The translations under genes were made by a program, and so were the position numbers. Shown one piece after another: positions 16,141 through 24,091 of a DNA stretch of 28,903 bases. The number at the start of each line of letters is the position of its first letter. Position 1 is the stretch's first letter. Source of the stretch: Acidimicrobiaceae bacterium (GTDB lineage Bacteria > Actinomycetota > Acidimicrobiia > Acidimicrobiales > UBA8592); the NCBI GenBank assembly GCA_002722525.1, contig PBMJ01000010.1:49030-77932 (forward strand), read 5' to 3'. The notes beneath the pieces were generated by a model. That model saw nothing but the letters and a program-made list of their open reading frames with translations. It had not been told where the DNA came from and made no database searches.

Positions 16141-16929
16141 CTAACCTCTGAAAGATCGTACTTTGTCTTCATCATGTTCTGAAGTATGGGAGTGATGGGG
16201 GTCATCAAGGAATATTTTTTCTCCAACACCGATACTGTCTTCTCCAAACGCAAGGCGGAGATTCGATTCTGTTAGCACCTCATTGGGGGTTCCCAGGCAG
16301 CAAGGACAATTATTTAAGAGTAATACTTGGTCTGCTCGGCTAGCGTCGCTGAGGTTATGGGTAGTAATTACGATTGTGCGCCCTCTGTCAACTTCATCTT
16401 TAATCATTTCGAGGATAATGTCTCGTGACACAATATCAAGTCCGTTGATTGGCTCATCCAGTAAGAGAACATTACTTTCTTGAGCTAGCCCCTGCGCAAC
16501 TAGGGTTCGTTGACGTTCTCCACCAGAAACTTCATGCAGCTGTTTTTTGGCAAGATGTGAAAGATTAAGGCGGTCTATCGCTTCATTAATGGCGTTGTGG
16601 TCCTCAGAGCGAAAACGTTTGAAGGGCCCTCGGTTTGAATACCGGGAAAGCGAAACAACATCTCGGACACTTATCGGGAGATAGCTGTCAACTTCCGTTG
16701 ACTGCATTACAAAAGAAGGGGAGGGGCCACTGATCTCGACTGTGCCTGAATGGGCCTCAACCGTTCCCGCCAAAGCCTTAAGGAGCGCAGATTTGCCAGC
16801 CCCATTAGGGCCGATAACAGATAGTAGCGCACCTTCTGGAACTTGAAGATTGACATCAGTCACCGCAACAGTCGTGCCGTATCGAACTTCAAGTTCGTTC
16901 GTAGAAATAGCGGTATCGCAGATAGTCAT
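16141..16929 (-). CDS. znuC: zinc ABC transporter ATP-binding protein
   Basis: 262 residues of an ABC-type ATPase that drives zinc (or manganese) import with ZnuB. Visible are Walker A GPNGAGKS (about 40-47), Q76, signature VSGGERQR (134-141), Walker B VLLLDEP (about 154-160) and the switch H191. An unusual NCPCC cysteine cluster lies near 207-211, and the C-terminus ends in a histidine-rich tail (HHSHTSEHDED), a likely metal-sensing or metal-holding extension. The gene is divergent from znuA across the two Zur boxes. Confidence 0.93.
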   Translation of the reverse strand: MTICDTAISTNELEVRYGTTVAVTDVNLQVPEGALLSVIGPNGAGKSALLKALAGTVEAHSGTVEISGPSPSFVMQSTEVDSYLPISVRDVVSLSRYSNRGPFKRFRSEDHNAINEAIDRLNLSHLAKKQLHEVSGGERQRTLVAQGLAQESNVLLLDEPINGLDIVSRDIILEMIKDEVDRGRTIVITTHNLSDASRADQVLLLNNCPCCLGTPNEVLTESNLRLAFGEDSIGVGEKIFLDDPHHSHTSEHDEDKVRSFRG

Positions 16930-16980
16930 TTTTTATAAATTTTTCCGTTTTGGGGTGGCATATTACGAAATAAGTGCAAT

Positions 16981-16999
16981 AATGAGAACCGTTCTCATT
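16981..16999. promoter_or_regulatory. Zur operator, box 1
   Basis: AATGAGAACCGTTCTCATT is a perfect 9-1-9 palindrome of the Fur-superfamily type in the znuC/znuA divergent promoter. It lies 51 bp from the znuC ATG and 37 bp before the znuA ATG. Confidence 0.8.
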
Positions 17000-17003
17000 C
17001 TTA

Positions 17004-17022
17004 AATGGGAATCGTTCTTATT
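17004..17022. promoter_or_regulatory. Zur operator, box 2
   Basis: AATGGGAATCGTTCTTATT matches box 1 at 16 of 19 positions and is centred 23 bp from it, about two helical turns. Two boxes on the same face suggest cooperative binding and control of both znuC and znuA. Confidence 0.7.
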
Positions 17023-17036
17023 ATAGGAGCTCGGAA

Positions 17037-18221
17037 ATGTTTCGCAATTCCATGAAAAAAATACTGTTATCGACAACTGCTATAGCAGCTGTTCTCTCAC
17101 TAGCATTAACTGCTTGCAGCGATAACAGGTCTATGGAATATGACAATGGGGCTAGCGCATCAGCTGAAGCGAAGCCATTGATTGTCGTAACAACGAATAT
17201 CCTCGGAGATGTTGTAACGAACATGGTCGGGGACAGCTTCGATGTTGAAGTAATCATGCCTCCAGGCTCTGATCCACATGATTTTCAAGCTTCAGCGCAA
17301 CAAGTCGCAAAAATGATGGAAGCAGATCTCCTTGTAGTAAACGGTGCGAATTTTGAAGAAGGCATGCTCGATGTTATCGAATCTGCTGAGTCAGAAGGAG
17401 TCATGATTTTTGAAGCCATCAGCGTCGTCGAGCAGCTCGAAGGCGGTGACGACCATAGTGACCATGGCGACCACGACGATCATGAAGGCCATGATGATCA
17501 CGACGATCACGAAGAGGGCCATGATGATCACGACGATCACGAAGAGGGCCATGATGATCACGATGACCATGAAGGCCATGATGATCACGACGATCACGAA
17601 GAGGGCCATGATGATCACAAAGAGGGCCACGATGATCACGATGACCATGAAGGTCACGACGATCACGAAGGCCACGATCATGGAGGCATAGATCCCCACT
17701 TCTTCACAGACCCAGCGCGCATGGCACAGGTCTCCGCATCACTAGCTGACTTCCTAGTCGCTAATTTCCCAGAAGTAGATGAGAGCTCCTTAACGTCGAC
17801 CGCAAATAGCTATCAACAAGAACTTGAAGACCTTGACGCTGAAGTAGAAGAAATACTCTCGGCAATACCGTCCAATTCAAGATCATTAGTGACGAATCAC
17901 TCAGTATTTGCCTATTTCGCAGACCGTTATGACTTCGAGATTCTGGGTTCAATCATTCCAAGTTCCTCTACTCTTTCCAGCGCAAGCGCTCAACAACTTG
18001 CCAGCCTTGCTGAAGAGCTACGAGCAGAGCAGGTCACTGCTATTTTCGCAGATGCCTCATCCTCGGACGCGCTCGCTCAAACACTGGCATCAGAAGTTGA
18101 TGGTGTACAAGTTATAATCCTCTACACGGAGTCATTAGGTGAACCCGGCTCTAGTGGAGCTGACTACATCAGTATGGTCAGGTTTAATGCTCAAGAGATA
18201 GTTAGAGGATTACTTGAGTAA
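17037..18221 (+). CDS. znuA: zinc ABC transporter substrate-binding lipoprotein with giant His/Asp loop
   Basis: 394 residues, exported and lipidated at C27 (LALTAC). The cluster-9 binding-protein ligands are visible as H81 (SDPHDF), H221 (IDPHFF), H288 (VTNHSVF) and D339 (AIFADAS). Between the first two, residues about 139-215 form a repetitive loop of (G)HDDHDDHEE units holding roughly 25 histidines, much longer than in most ZnuA. Such loops capture zinc and pass it to the site. AGGAG lies seven bases upstream of the ATG. The pair of Zur boxes overlaps the promoter region. The repetitive DNA can look like other genes in other frames; those are artefacts. znuB follows by 12 bp. Confidence 0.95.
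   Translation: MFRNSMKKILLSTTAIAAVLSLALTACSDNRSMEYDNGASASAEAKPLIVVTTNILGDVVTNMVGDSFDVEVIMPPGSDPHDFQASAQQVAKMMEADLLVVNGANFEEGMLDVIESAESEGVMIFEAISVVEQLEGGDDHSDHGDHDDHEGHDDHDDHEEGHDDHDDHEEGHDDHDDHEGHDDHDDHEEGHDDHKEGHDDHDDHEGHDDHEGHDHGGIDPHFFTDPARMAQVSASLADFLVANFPEVDESSLTSTANSYQQELEDLDAEVEEILSAIPSNSRSLVTNHSVFAYFADRYDFEILGSIIPSSSTLSSASAQQLASLAEELRAEQVTAIFADASSSDALAQTLASEVDGVQVIILYTESLGEPGSSGADYISMVRFNAQEIVRGLLE
17449..17690 (+). repeat. tandem repeat inside znuA encoding His/Asp units
   Basis: Units of about 30-33 bp built on GGCCATGATGATCACGACGA recur from about 17487, with interspersed shorter copies. The repeat stays in frame, so its copy number probably changes by slippage and would alter the loop length. 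Confidence 0.85.
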
Positions 18222-18233
18222 TATCATGCATAT

Positions 18234-19067
18234 ATGAGTTTTCTCATTGATGCCTTTGAACCAACATTCATGCAAAGGGCGCTTATAGGTGGCCTAATAG
18301 CAGTCATAGCAACATCTTTAGTCGGCACATGGATAGTGCTACGTGGGCTATCATTTCTCGGAGATGCACTAGCCCATGGAGTGATTCCAGGAGTGGCATT
18401 AGCTGTCCTGTGGGGCTTTGACCCTGCCCTGGGGGCATTCATCTCAGCACTTGTAATGAGCGGCCTCGTAACCTTTGTTTCCAATCGCGCACCTGTCAGC
18501 GATGACACAGCTATCGGACTTCTTTTCGTCGGGATGCTCGCCTTAGGCGTAGTAATTATTTCCAAGGCAGGTTCATTTAAAACCAATGTTACTGCGGTTC
18601 TATTCGGTGATGCGCTTGGAATTACAAGAAGCGATATTCAGAACCAGATTATCTATACAAGTATCGTCGTCGTCTTAACGGTGTTGCTTTATCGGCCTTT
18701 TCTTGCACTGACCTTCAATGAAATGAAAGCTCACACGCTAGGTATGCGTCCTCGAGTGAGTCAAGCTGCTCTTCTCGGGCTCCTGTCATTAAGTATTGTT
18801 GCTAGCTTTCAATCGATCGGGACCCTGCTAGTTTTCGGATTGCTTGTAGCCCCTCCAGCGACCGCGTCGTTACTGGTTCGGCGAGTGCCGCAAATAATGG
18901 CTGTTTCTATCCTGTTGGGCTCGCTTGCCGTAGTAGCTGGCCTAACCATAAGCTTTCACCACGGCACTGCTGGCGGTGCAACGATGTCAGGGATTAGTGT
19001 CCTGCTATTTTTCGTTGTCTTATTGGGACACACTGGAATTACCTTTCTACGTAAAGTGAGGACGTAA
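18234..19067 (+). CDS. znuB: zinc ABC transporter permease
   Basis: 277 residues of the ABC-3 permease family. About eight hydrophobic helices can be traced. Conserved blocks are RGLSFLGDALAHGVIPGVAL (about 37-56), a cytoplasmic coupling segment with MKAHTLGMRPR, and FQSIGTLLVFGLLVAPPATASLL (about 195-217). It forms the membrane channel for ZnuA-bound zinc, energised by ZnuC from the divergent unit. The gene starts 12 bp after znuA and ends in a convergent gap with the L,D-transpeptidase. Confidence 0.94.
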   Translation: MSFLIDAFEPTFMQRALIGGLIAVIATSLVGTWIVLRGLSFLGDALAHGVIPGVALAVLWGFDPALGAFISALVMSGLVTFVSNRAPVSDDTAIGLLFVGMLALGVVIISKAGSFKTNVTAVLFGDALGITRSDIQNQIIYTSIVVVLTVLLYRPFLALTFNEMKAHTLGMRPRVSQAALLGLLSLSIVASFQSIGTLLVFGLLVAPPATASLLVRRVPQIMAVSILLGSLAVVAGLTISFHHGTAGGATMSGISVLLFFVVLLGHTGITFLRKVRT

Positions 19068-19129
19068 CTAAACGTCGACCTACTTTTACGCCCTTTGCCA
19101 TTGGCACAGATATTTTTTTGTTCGACAGG

Positions 19130-19999
19130 CTAATCGATGATTTGCACTTTTGTACCAAGCGTCACGTATTCAGCGAACGCCGCGATATCCTCATTCTGCA
19201 TACGTATGCACCCGTTTGATACTTGAGACCCTATGAGTTCCGGCTGAGTGGTTCCATGAATAGCTATTGCAGGCCTTTTCCCATCAAAGCTTTGGAGAAC
19301 TTCAGAGTGCTGATTCAATCCAAAAAGATTACTGCCATAAAAAGCGCCGAAATTTTCCGCAGAAGTATTCCTGTCCCATATGACGTCGATAATTGCTTCC
19401 AAAACAGGAGTAGGAGTTTCATCTGTTCCGATTGCTACCGGAGCACTTAGAGTTATAACTCCGTCGACGAAGAGGGTGGCCTCTCGATCAGACAAATCTA
19501 CGATAATAATCTGATCGGTTGAAGAAACAGTTACATCCTTCGCCATCACCCAACCTACAGATTTGTTCGGGAGGATTGGGATAATAACTTCTATGAAGCC
19601 ATTGCCAGTTTGCCCCGTTGTCTCCAGAATCCTCGGCCCTGAAAAAGGCCCCGGGTTCGACAGCACCTTCAATTGTGAGCTTTCCTCGCTGGGGGCAGAA
19701 AATATTGTCAACTGAGCTATATCTTCAATAACAATGGCGAATTCATCTTTTAGTATTTCTTCTGGAATGCTTTCTGGTGTTTCCTGCGGGGTTGCTTGTT
19801 GCACTGGCGCCGGAGAAGGTGCAACAGTGGGCTCTGCATTCGTTACCGGTTCAGGTTCCACCATGGTGAGCGATGGGCCCTCGGGGCGACCACAAGACGA
19901 ACCCAGAAGGATCATAGCCACCACCATGAATACCAAGAGATGAAAGCCCTTTGAGCAGTGAAGCCCCCGCCTGATTACAAACCACCTAGAGAACCGCAC
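19130..19999 (-). CDS. L,D-transpeptidase lipoprotein (YkuD domain)
   Basis: Forms 3-3 cross-links in peptidoglycan or attaches proteins to it. The catalytic motif is AIHGTTQPELIG followed by SNGCIRM, with the HGT histidine and the SxGCxR cysteine of YkuD. Before it come a lipobox (LLGSSC), a Pro/Glu-rich linker and an SH3-like segment (about residues 100-165) ending VGWVMAKDV. I chose the GTG at 19999 because GAGGTG lies seven bases upstream; in-frame starts at 20014 and 20026 are possible and overlap the zinc-ribbon gene more. All leave an unusually long basic n-region (RFSRWFVIRRG) before the signal helix. Confidence 0.9.
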   Translation of the reverse strand: MRFSRWFVIRRGLHCSKGFHLLVFMVVAMILLGSSCGRPEGPSLTMVEPEPVTNAEPTVAPSPAPVQQATPQETPESIPEEILKDEFAIVIEDIAQLTIFSAPSEESSQLKVLSNPGPFSGPRILETTGQTGNGFIEVIIPILPNKSVGWVMAKDVTVSSTDQIIIVDLSDREATLFVDGVITLSAPVAIGTDETPTPVLEAIIDVIWDRNTSAENFGAFYGSNLFGLNQHSEVLQSFDGKRPAIAIHGTTQPELIGSQVSNGCIRMQNEDIAAFAEYVTLGTKVQIID

Positions 20000-20174
20000 T
20001 TGAAGGCACCTCATTAAACTTTCCACAATTCTGGCATCTCAATTTCTTTTTGGTCAAAAGAGCGAATCCACCTAGAAGAAGTATCGCTCGTATTGGGCGT
20101 CTGGCGGCGAAGTCTTTGCCGCTGCAATTCCAGCATCTCTGTTCGCCGTATTCGTCAATTCGGACATTGTGCAT
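19986..20174 (-). CDS. small zinc-ribbon protein
   Basis: 62 residues with two CxxC pairs, CWNC (14-17) and CQNC (47-50), enclosing a short hydrophobic stretch (AILLLGGFALL) and a basic LTKKKLR. This resembles a small zinc-ribbon family common in Actinobacteria, function unknown. It overlaps the L,D-transpeptidase start by 14 bp. TATCGT lies exactly six bases before the ATG, a leaderless-type start. Confidence 0.7.
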   Translation of the reverse strand: MHNVRIDEYGEQRCWNCSGKDFAARRPIRAILLLGGFALLTKKKLRCQNCGKFNEVPSSAVL

Positions 20175-20221
20175 GGTTCAACGATATGGGAGGATCATGA
20201 GGCAAACAATTGTTGGGAAGT

Positions 20222-20638
20222 TCAAACGACGATAGCTACTGCAATAGATGCTCTGATTGTCCAACCTATTGTTCGTATCCAATTCGTCGCAGCGAGTTTT
20301 CTGACAACTTCTCGTTTATATCCTTGTGAGAGTTTTTTGTGGAGGGGGATTTGAAGGAAAATTGTTGACAGATGAATCTTCAGCAAGACAAGACCACCTA
20401 GGAGTGGAAGGAGTCGGCCGTTAATCGGGTCGAAGAACAACCAAAGAGTTGTGATGCCCTCAACCAGCATTGGTAGTCCTACTACCCATGCAGTGCGTCG
20501 TTGATGCTCGACGGCGTAATGAATTGACGCGTCACCTGAAATGCGATTGAACAGGGGATAGTGAACAACTTGGACAAACCAGATCAACCCAACCATAAAA
20601 ACTGTTGCTACGAGATGACAATACGCCATGAACACCAT
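20222..20638 (-). CDS. conserved four-helix membrane protein next to photolyase
   Basis: 138 residues with four hydrophobic helices (about 7-25, 49-70, 78-98 and 119-138). Polar signatures are QVVHYPLFNRI in the first loop, EHQRRTAW, and NWIRTIGWTIR before the last helix. The family is not named to me. Its start lies 83 bp from the divergent photolyase start, so the two may be co-regulated. Two nearby ATG codons are possible starts; no good ribosome site is seen. Confidence 0.75.
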   Translation of the reverse strand: MVFMAYCHLVATVFMVGLIWFVQVVHYPLFNRISGDASIHYAVEHQRRTAWVVGLPMLVEGITTLWLFFDPINGRLLPLLGGLVLLKIHLSTIFLQIPLHKKLSQGYKREVVRKLAATNWIRTIGWTIRASIAVAIVV

Positions 20639-20721
20639 CTCAATCTACTGACATTGTGCCCCAAGCTTCTTAAATGTGACCGATTTAACGGCCTCTACGC
20701 TGCAGGACTTGTTGCATTTGG

Positions 20722-22245
20722 ATGCAAGATAGAAACGTGGCAAAAACACAGCAAGCCCCCAAGTCAACGGTGCTGATTCTAGGTGACCAAATAAATAGAG
20801 ATATAGCGTCGCTCTCCGGAAAATCCCCTTTGGAAACACGAATTCTTTTCGTCGAGTTGGGAACAAAAGTACAAAAGAAGGAATGGCACGTGCAAAAAGT
20901 GCATCTGCTGTTATCGGCAATGCAGCATTTTGCCGAAGAGCTACGTTCCGAAGGATATGAAGTGGATTACCGCAGAGCCGACACCCTTCGAGATGGGGTA
21001 TCTGCCCATATGGATGCTTTTGAAGTAGCGAACGTCATTGCGATGGAACCAATGAACTGGAACGGCAAACGCGTACTTGAAGATCTCAATGTTGAATTAG
21101 TTAAAAATAATCAATTTCTCTGCCATTATGAGGAATTTGCTAAGTGGACGACCACAAAGAACAAATTCAGAATGGAAGACTTCTATCGCTGGCAAAGAAA
21201 ACGGCTCGACATTCTGATGGACGGGGTTACTCCATGTGGGGGGAAATGGAATTTTGACCATGAGAACAGGGAGCGACCTCCTCGTGATGGGCGTGAATGG
21301 CCGCAAATAACGTTCTTTGAAAATGACGAAATTGATGACCGTATTTTGCAAGATCTCGACGGCTACTGGGGTGCTCCGCCGAAGGGCGTCTGGCCGGTAA
21401 CACGGGCGCAAGCCCACATCCGTTTGGATGAATTCGTCAACGGCGCACTAACCGCCTTCGGGCCATACGAGGACGCAATGTTGAGCAAAGAATGGAAATT
21501 AGCCCATTCAGTTCTCAGCTCATCGCTTAACATTGGCTTGCTGCACCCGCGTGAAGTAGTTCGAGCAGTAGAGAACGCATATACAAATGGCGACGCCCCT
21601 ATTAACAGTGTTGAAGGTTTCATTCGCCAAGTTATTGGGTGGCGCGAGTACGTGTGGGGTCTGTACTGGCTATGGATGCCCGAATACAAGTCTGAAAACT
21701 TCTTAGACGCAGACCGACCCATCCCACCAAGTTTCCTAGAACAGGGGGAAACGGACATGTCGTGTATTAGTAGGGCAGTAGACCACCTGCACGAGTTCGC
21801 GTACACGCATCACATCGAACGCCTCATGCTCTTTGGGAATCTCGCTCTCACTAGTGGCATCAACCCGCAGGAGATGACCGAGTGGATGCACTCACGGTTC
21901 ATTGACGGAGCTGAATGGGTGATGCTGCCAAACGTAATCGGAATGGCAACTTTCGCCGATGGTGGAAAGATGGCTACCAAACCATACGCCTCTGGAGGGG
22001 CATACATAAACAAGATGAGCGACTACTGTTCTGACTGTGTGTACGACCCGAAAAAACGAACAGGAGACAAAGCGTGCCCATTCACTTCTCTGTACTGGGA
22101 TTTTCTGGCCCGGAATGAAAAACAGCTGTCGGGCAATCCCCGGATGGGCCAGCAGTTCGGTGGACTGAGACGCTTATCTGACCTAGGCGATGTCAGAACT
22201 CGTGCAGTAGACGTGTTGGCCCAGCTTGACGAAGGAACCCTCTAA
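20722..22245 (+). CDS. phrB: Fe-S (6-4) photolyase / bacterial cryptochrome (FeS-BCP)
   Basis: 507 residues of the deoxyribodipyrimidine photolyase-related family that binds FAD, a lumazine-type antenna and a [4Fe-4S] cluster, and repairs (6-4) photoproducts by light. Cysteines C348, C436, C439 and C452 keep the exact spacing (88, 3, 13) of the four cluster cysteines of Agrobacterium PhrB. The HHIER motif at 363-367 includes the histidine matching its catalytic H366. The N-terminal Rossmann part has VLILGDQINRD. A weak TTTGG precedes the ATG at 20722; an in-frame GTG five codons on is an alternative. It is divergent from the four-helix membrane protein. A minus-strand terminator lies just after its stop. 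Confidence 0.95.
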   Translation: MQDRNVAKTQQAPKSTVLILGDQINRDIASLSGKSPLETRILFVELGTKVQKKEWHVQKVHLLLSAMQHFAEELRSEGYEVDYRRADTLRDGVSAHMDAFEVANVIAMEPMNWNGKRVLEDLNVELVKNNQFLCHYEEFAKWTTTKNKFRMEDFYRWQRKRLDILMDGVTPCGGKWNFDHENRERPPRDGREWPQITFFENDEIDDRILQDLDGYWGAPPKGVWPVTRAQAHIRLDEFVNGALTAFGPYEDAMLSKEWKLAHSVLSSSLNIGLLHPREVVRAVENAYTNGDAPINSVEGFIRQVIGWREYVWGLYWLWMPEYKSENFLDADRPIPPSFLEQGETDMSCISRAVDHLHEFAYTHHIERLMLFGNLALTSGINPQEMTEWMHSRFIDGAEWVMLPNVIGMATFADGGKMATKPYASGGAYINKMSDYCSDCVYDPKKRTGDKACPFTSLYWDFLARNEKQLSGNPRMGQQFGGLRRLSDLGDVRTRAVDVLAQLDEGTL

Positions 22246-22246
22246 A

Positions 22247-22305
22247 AAAAGATTTTTTAAGGCTGGGACTTGAACGCGACTAAGCACCACACCCAAATCC
22301 CAGCC
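22247..22305 (-). terminator. Rho-independent terminator (minus strand)
   Basis: GGCTGGGATTTG (minus strand) pairs with CAAGTCCCAGCC, a 12-bp stem with one wobble (22261-22305), and is followed by TTAAAAAATCTTTTTTT (22245-22260). It ends the 22322-22933 transcript just before the photolyase stop. Confidence 0.75.
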
Positions 22306-22321
22306 ACATTAGGCCTTTTGA

Positions 22322-22933
22322 CTACAGAACTCTCTGAAGAAAGATTGAATCAAACTGTGGCTCCGCGAATTCGCTTGTACGAGCGAATATGCCTAGATAG
22401 TCCTCATTCGCAAAAAGTTTCTCATCAATGTCTTGTAGCTCTTGGAGTGAAGATCCAAAATGAACAAACTTCACTTCGTACCTGTCACCTGTAACCGGAA
22501 GCACTACACCAACTTCACGTCCACTAATCTCTGAAGCCAAGTCCGCTATCTCAGTAATAAAGGACATGGCACCTACAAAGTTCGTTGCTAGGAGTCTTCC
22601 AGTGCTAACGTGCGCAAACGCATCACGATCACCAGGGGCACGATGCACTCTAGCGATCTGATCCGAGCTGAGTGATGCTACTGAGTCCCCAATGTTCATC
22701 GCAGTAGCAAATTGCTGATCGGCAAAGAACCCTTCCATGAATGCTTGGTACTCTCCTAGAGATTCCCATCTGCCATTAAGCCAGATAGCATTTGGATCTC
22801 CACCTATTTCTATTCCTAAACCAAGAGTAGTGCCGAACTTCTCATTCATTCGCTCGGTCACTATCGAAGCAAAGGCAGTTGCGTCAGCCATTCTTGAATT
22901 AGCGGCTGTAATTTTTCTAGCTGAAATATACAT
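22322..22933 (-). CDS. hypothetical tandem alpha/beta-barrel protein
   Basis: 203 residues. Two halves (about 1-80 and 105-203) each look like a ferredoxin-like domain of the dimeric alpha/beta-barrel type; the first has WLNGRWESLGEYQAFMEGFF, the second YEVKFVHFGSSLQEL. One chain would give an intramolecular pair. No catalytic signature is recognised. The start at 22933 is chosen because AAGAGGTC lies seven bases upstream; an earlier ATG at 22969 lacks a site. A 16-bp palindrome (23004-23019) stands 71 bp upstream. Confidence 0.7.
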   Translation of the reverse strand: MYISARKITAANSRMADATAFASIVTERMNEKFGTTLGLGIEIGGDPNAIWLNGRWESLGEYQAFMEGFFADQQFATAMNIGDSVASLSSDQIARVHRAPGDRDAFAHVSTGRLLATNFVGAMSFITEIADLASEISGREVGVVLPVTGDRYEVKFVHFGSSLQELQDIDEKLFANEDYLGIFARTSEFAEPQFDSIFLQRVL

Positions 22934-23003
22934 TAATTGACCTCTTTCTTTGATAAATTTTCTTAACAATTTTCTGCAGTGGTCTTTCTACTGCATCTTT
23001 GTT

Positions 23004-23019
23004 TCAGAAATATTTCTGA
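23004..23019. promoter_or_regulatory. 16-bp perfect palindrome, candidate operator
   Basis: TCAGAAATATTTCTGA in the 22.9-23.1 kb gap, upstream of the 22933 start and downstream of the split-barrel gene. A second short inverted repeat, TGCAGT/ACTGCA, lies next to it. No adjacent regulator is seen. Confidence 0.45.
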
Positions 23020-23098
23020 CACATTAACAAGCACTGAGTGTTAGGCCAAGTTAACAAACGGATCTCAAAAAATTTTTAGTGATTAACTAGGAGACTTA

Positions 23099-23542
23099 TC
23101 AGGTGTTTCCGCGAATTCGCTCGATGGAGACACAAACGACAACTCTCTTATCAGAAGCCATAACTTTGTCATACTCTTCAAAGTCATCATGTACCCCTCC
23201 CGCTGAGATAAAAACATCACGCAAGAGAATGCGAAGCTGCTCAGGATCGAAGTTTTCTGGAAGATACTCTGGTCCGAAAAGATCAGCCTCGCCGCTTACA
23301 GAAACCCACTTCCATTCTCTTCGAATAGCAACTGTCACTTCTGAGCCGCGCTCAATATGTTTTAATCTCGCGGCATTTCCAGCTGAAACGAAAGCAACGC
23401 AAAGTTCCTGAGTGATCGGATGTGGGAGAACACCACAATTAACGACGCTAGATAAAATTCCCCCGTCCTTTTGGATAGTACTGACCGTGGCAAGTCCAGT
23501 TTCCTGGCCAAGAAATCTTTGAACATCGTCTATCGAACCCAT
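23099..23542 (-). CDS. split-barrel (PPOX/F420-type) flavoprotein
   Basis: 147 residues. FLGQETGLATVSTIQKDGG, SAGNAARLKHIERGSEVTV and WKWVSVSGEADLFGP follow the split-barrel family that binds FMN, F420 or heme; closer to F420-type enzymes than the pair at 11.3-12.9 kb. TAAACT lies six bases before the ATG, a leaderless-type promoter identical in layout to that of the SHOCT gene at 27739. Confidence 0.8.
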   Translation of the reverse strand: MGSIDDVQRFLGQETGLATVSTIQKDGGILSSVVNCGVLPHPITQELCVAFVSAGNAARLKHIERGSEVTVAIRREWKWVSVSGEADLFGPEYLPENFDPEQLRILLRDVFISAGGVHDDFEEYDKVMASDKRVVVCVSIERIRGNT

Positions 23543-23554
23543 ATTTCTAGTTTA
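23543..23554 (-). promoter_or_regulatory. leaderless-type -10 (TAAACT) before split-barrel gene
   Basis: On the minus strand TAAACT, then AGAAAT, then ATG. The distance puts the transcript start at the start codon. Confidence 0.55.
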
Positions 23555-23683
23555 GAGCGTGACTATGTCGCCGTGTATAGGGCGAAGGGGGAGATTGCCC
23601 GATTTAATTATGAAAGCGAGGATAGTTTCCTCACTGGTCGGGCCGATGGGGGTCTTGTGAGGCTTCAATTGTAAGCGCCTAGC

Positions 23684-23959
23684 TTAAACTTGGCTCTTGA
23701 GAAACGTTACTTTTGTTGTTTCAACATGTACCCCTGCAGCGACACGGTCCGCTGTGAATTGTTCATCTGACATGAAAGCTCCAACAGTTTCCTGATCTGG
23801 ACTCTCCATAACTAGGTGAAGCATGTTTTCGTTTTCCAGCTCGACCCCTTGGACCAGAACCCGGCCACCAGCAGCTTCAATTTTGGGAACTGCTTCGCTA
23901 TTAAACCACGCAGTGAATTTTACGTAGTCATCTATTTCTTCCTGTAGTAAAAAAATCAT
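23684..23959 (-). CDS. hypothetical small alpha/beta-barrel protein
   Basis: 91 residues. MIFLLQEEIDDY, a FTAWFNSEAVPKIEAAGGRV helix-strand and a C-terminal ETTKVTFLKSQV strand suggest a ferredoxin-like dimeric barrel (ABM/DUF1330-like), function unknown. The ATG at 23959 has GGAGGAAG directly upstream; a frame from 23989 lacks a site. It lies between the peroxiredoxin and split-barrel genes. Confidence 0.7.
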   Translation of the reverse strand: MIFLLQEEIDDYVKFTAWFNSEAVPKIEAAGGRVLVQGVELENENMLHLVMESPDQETVGAFMSDEQFTADRVAAGVHVETTKVTFLKSQV

Positions 23960-24091
23960 TATCTTCCTCCATAAGCTCTTTAAGAACATTACCGTGCGGG
24001 AAGTAATCTTCGGAAATTGAAACCCATAGTTAATACTCTCTTAATCAACCGTTAAAGATGGTTCCCGAGGGTTTCGCCCCACGTGAGCTTT

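Noticed and set aside
17449..17690. Short tandem units that might suggest a CRISPR array
   Set aside because: There are no unique spacers; the units keep the znuA frame and encode its His-rich loop.
17391..17699. Apparent valine/isoleucine-rich membrane protein opposite znuA, and a Met/Thr-rich frame on the plus strand (17410-17691)
   Set aside because: Both are other-frame readings of the His/Asp repeat in znuA. The repeat makes low-complexity hydrophobic text; no ribosome site or family match is seen.
19068..19129. Terminator between znuB and the L,D-transpeptidase
   Set aside because: TGCC/GGCA is only 4 bp with a displaced T-run; too weak to call.
24041..24091. Possible terminator after the peroxiredoxin gene
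   Set aside because: Only weak GGG/CCC pairing and no T-run on the minus strand.
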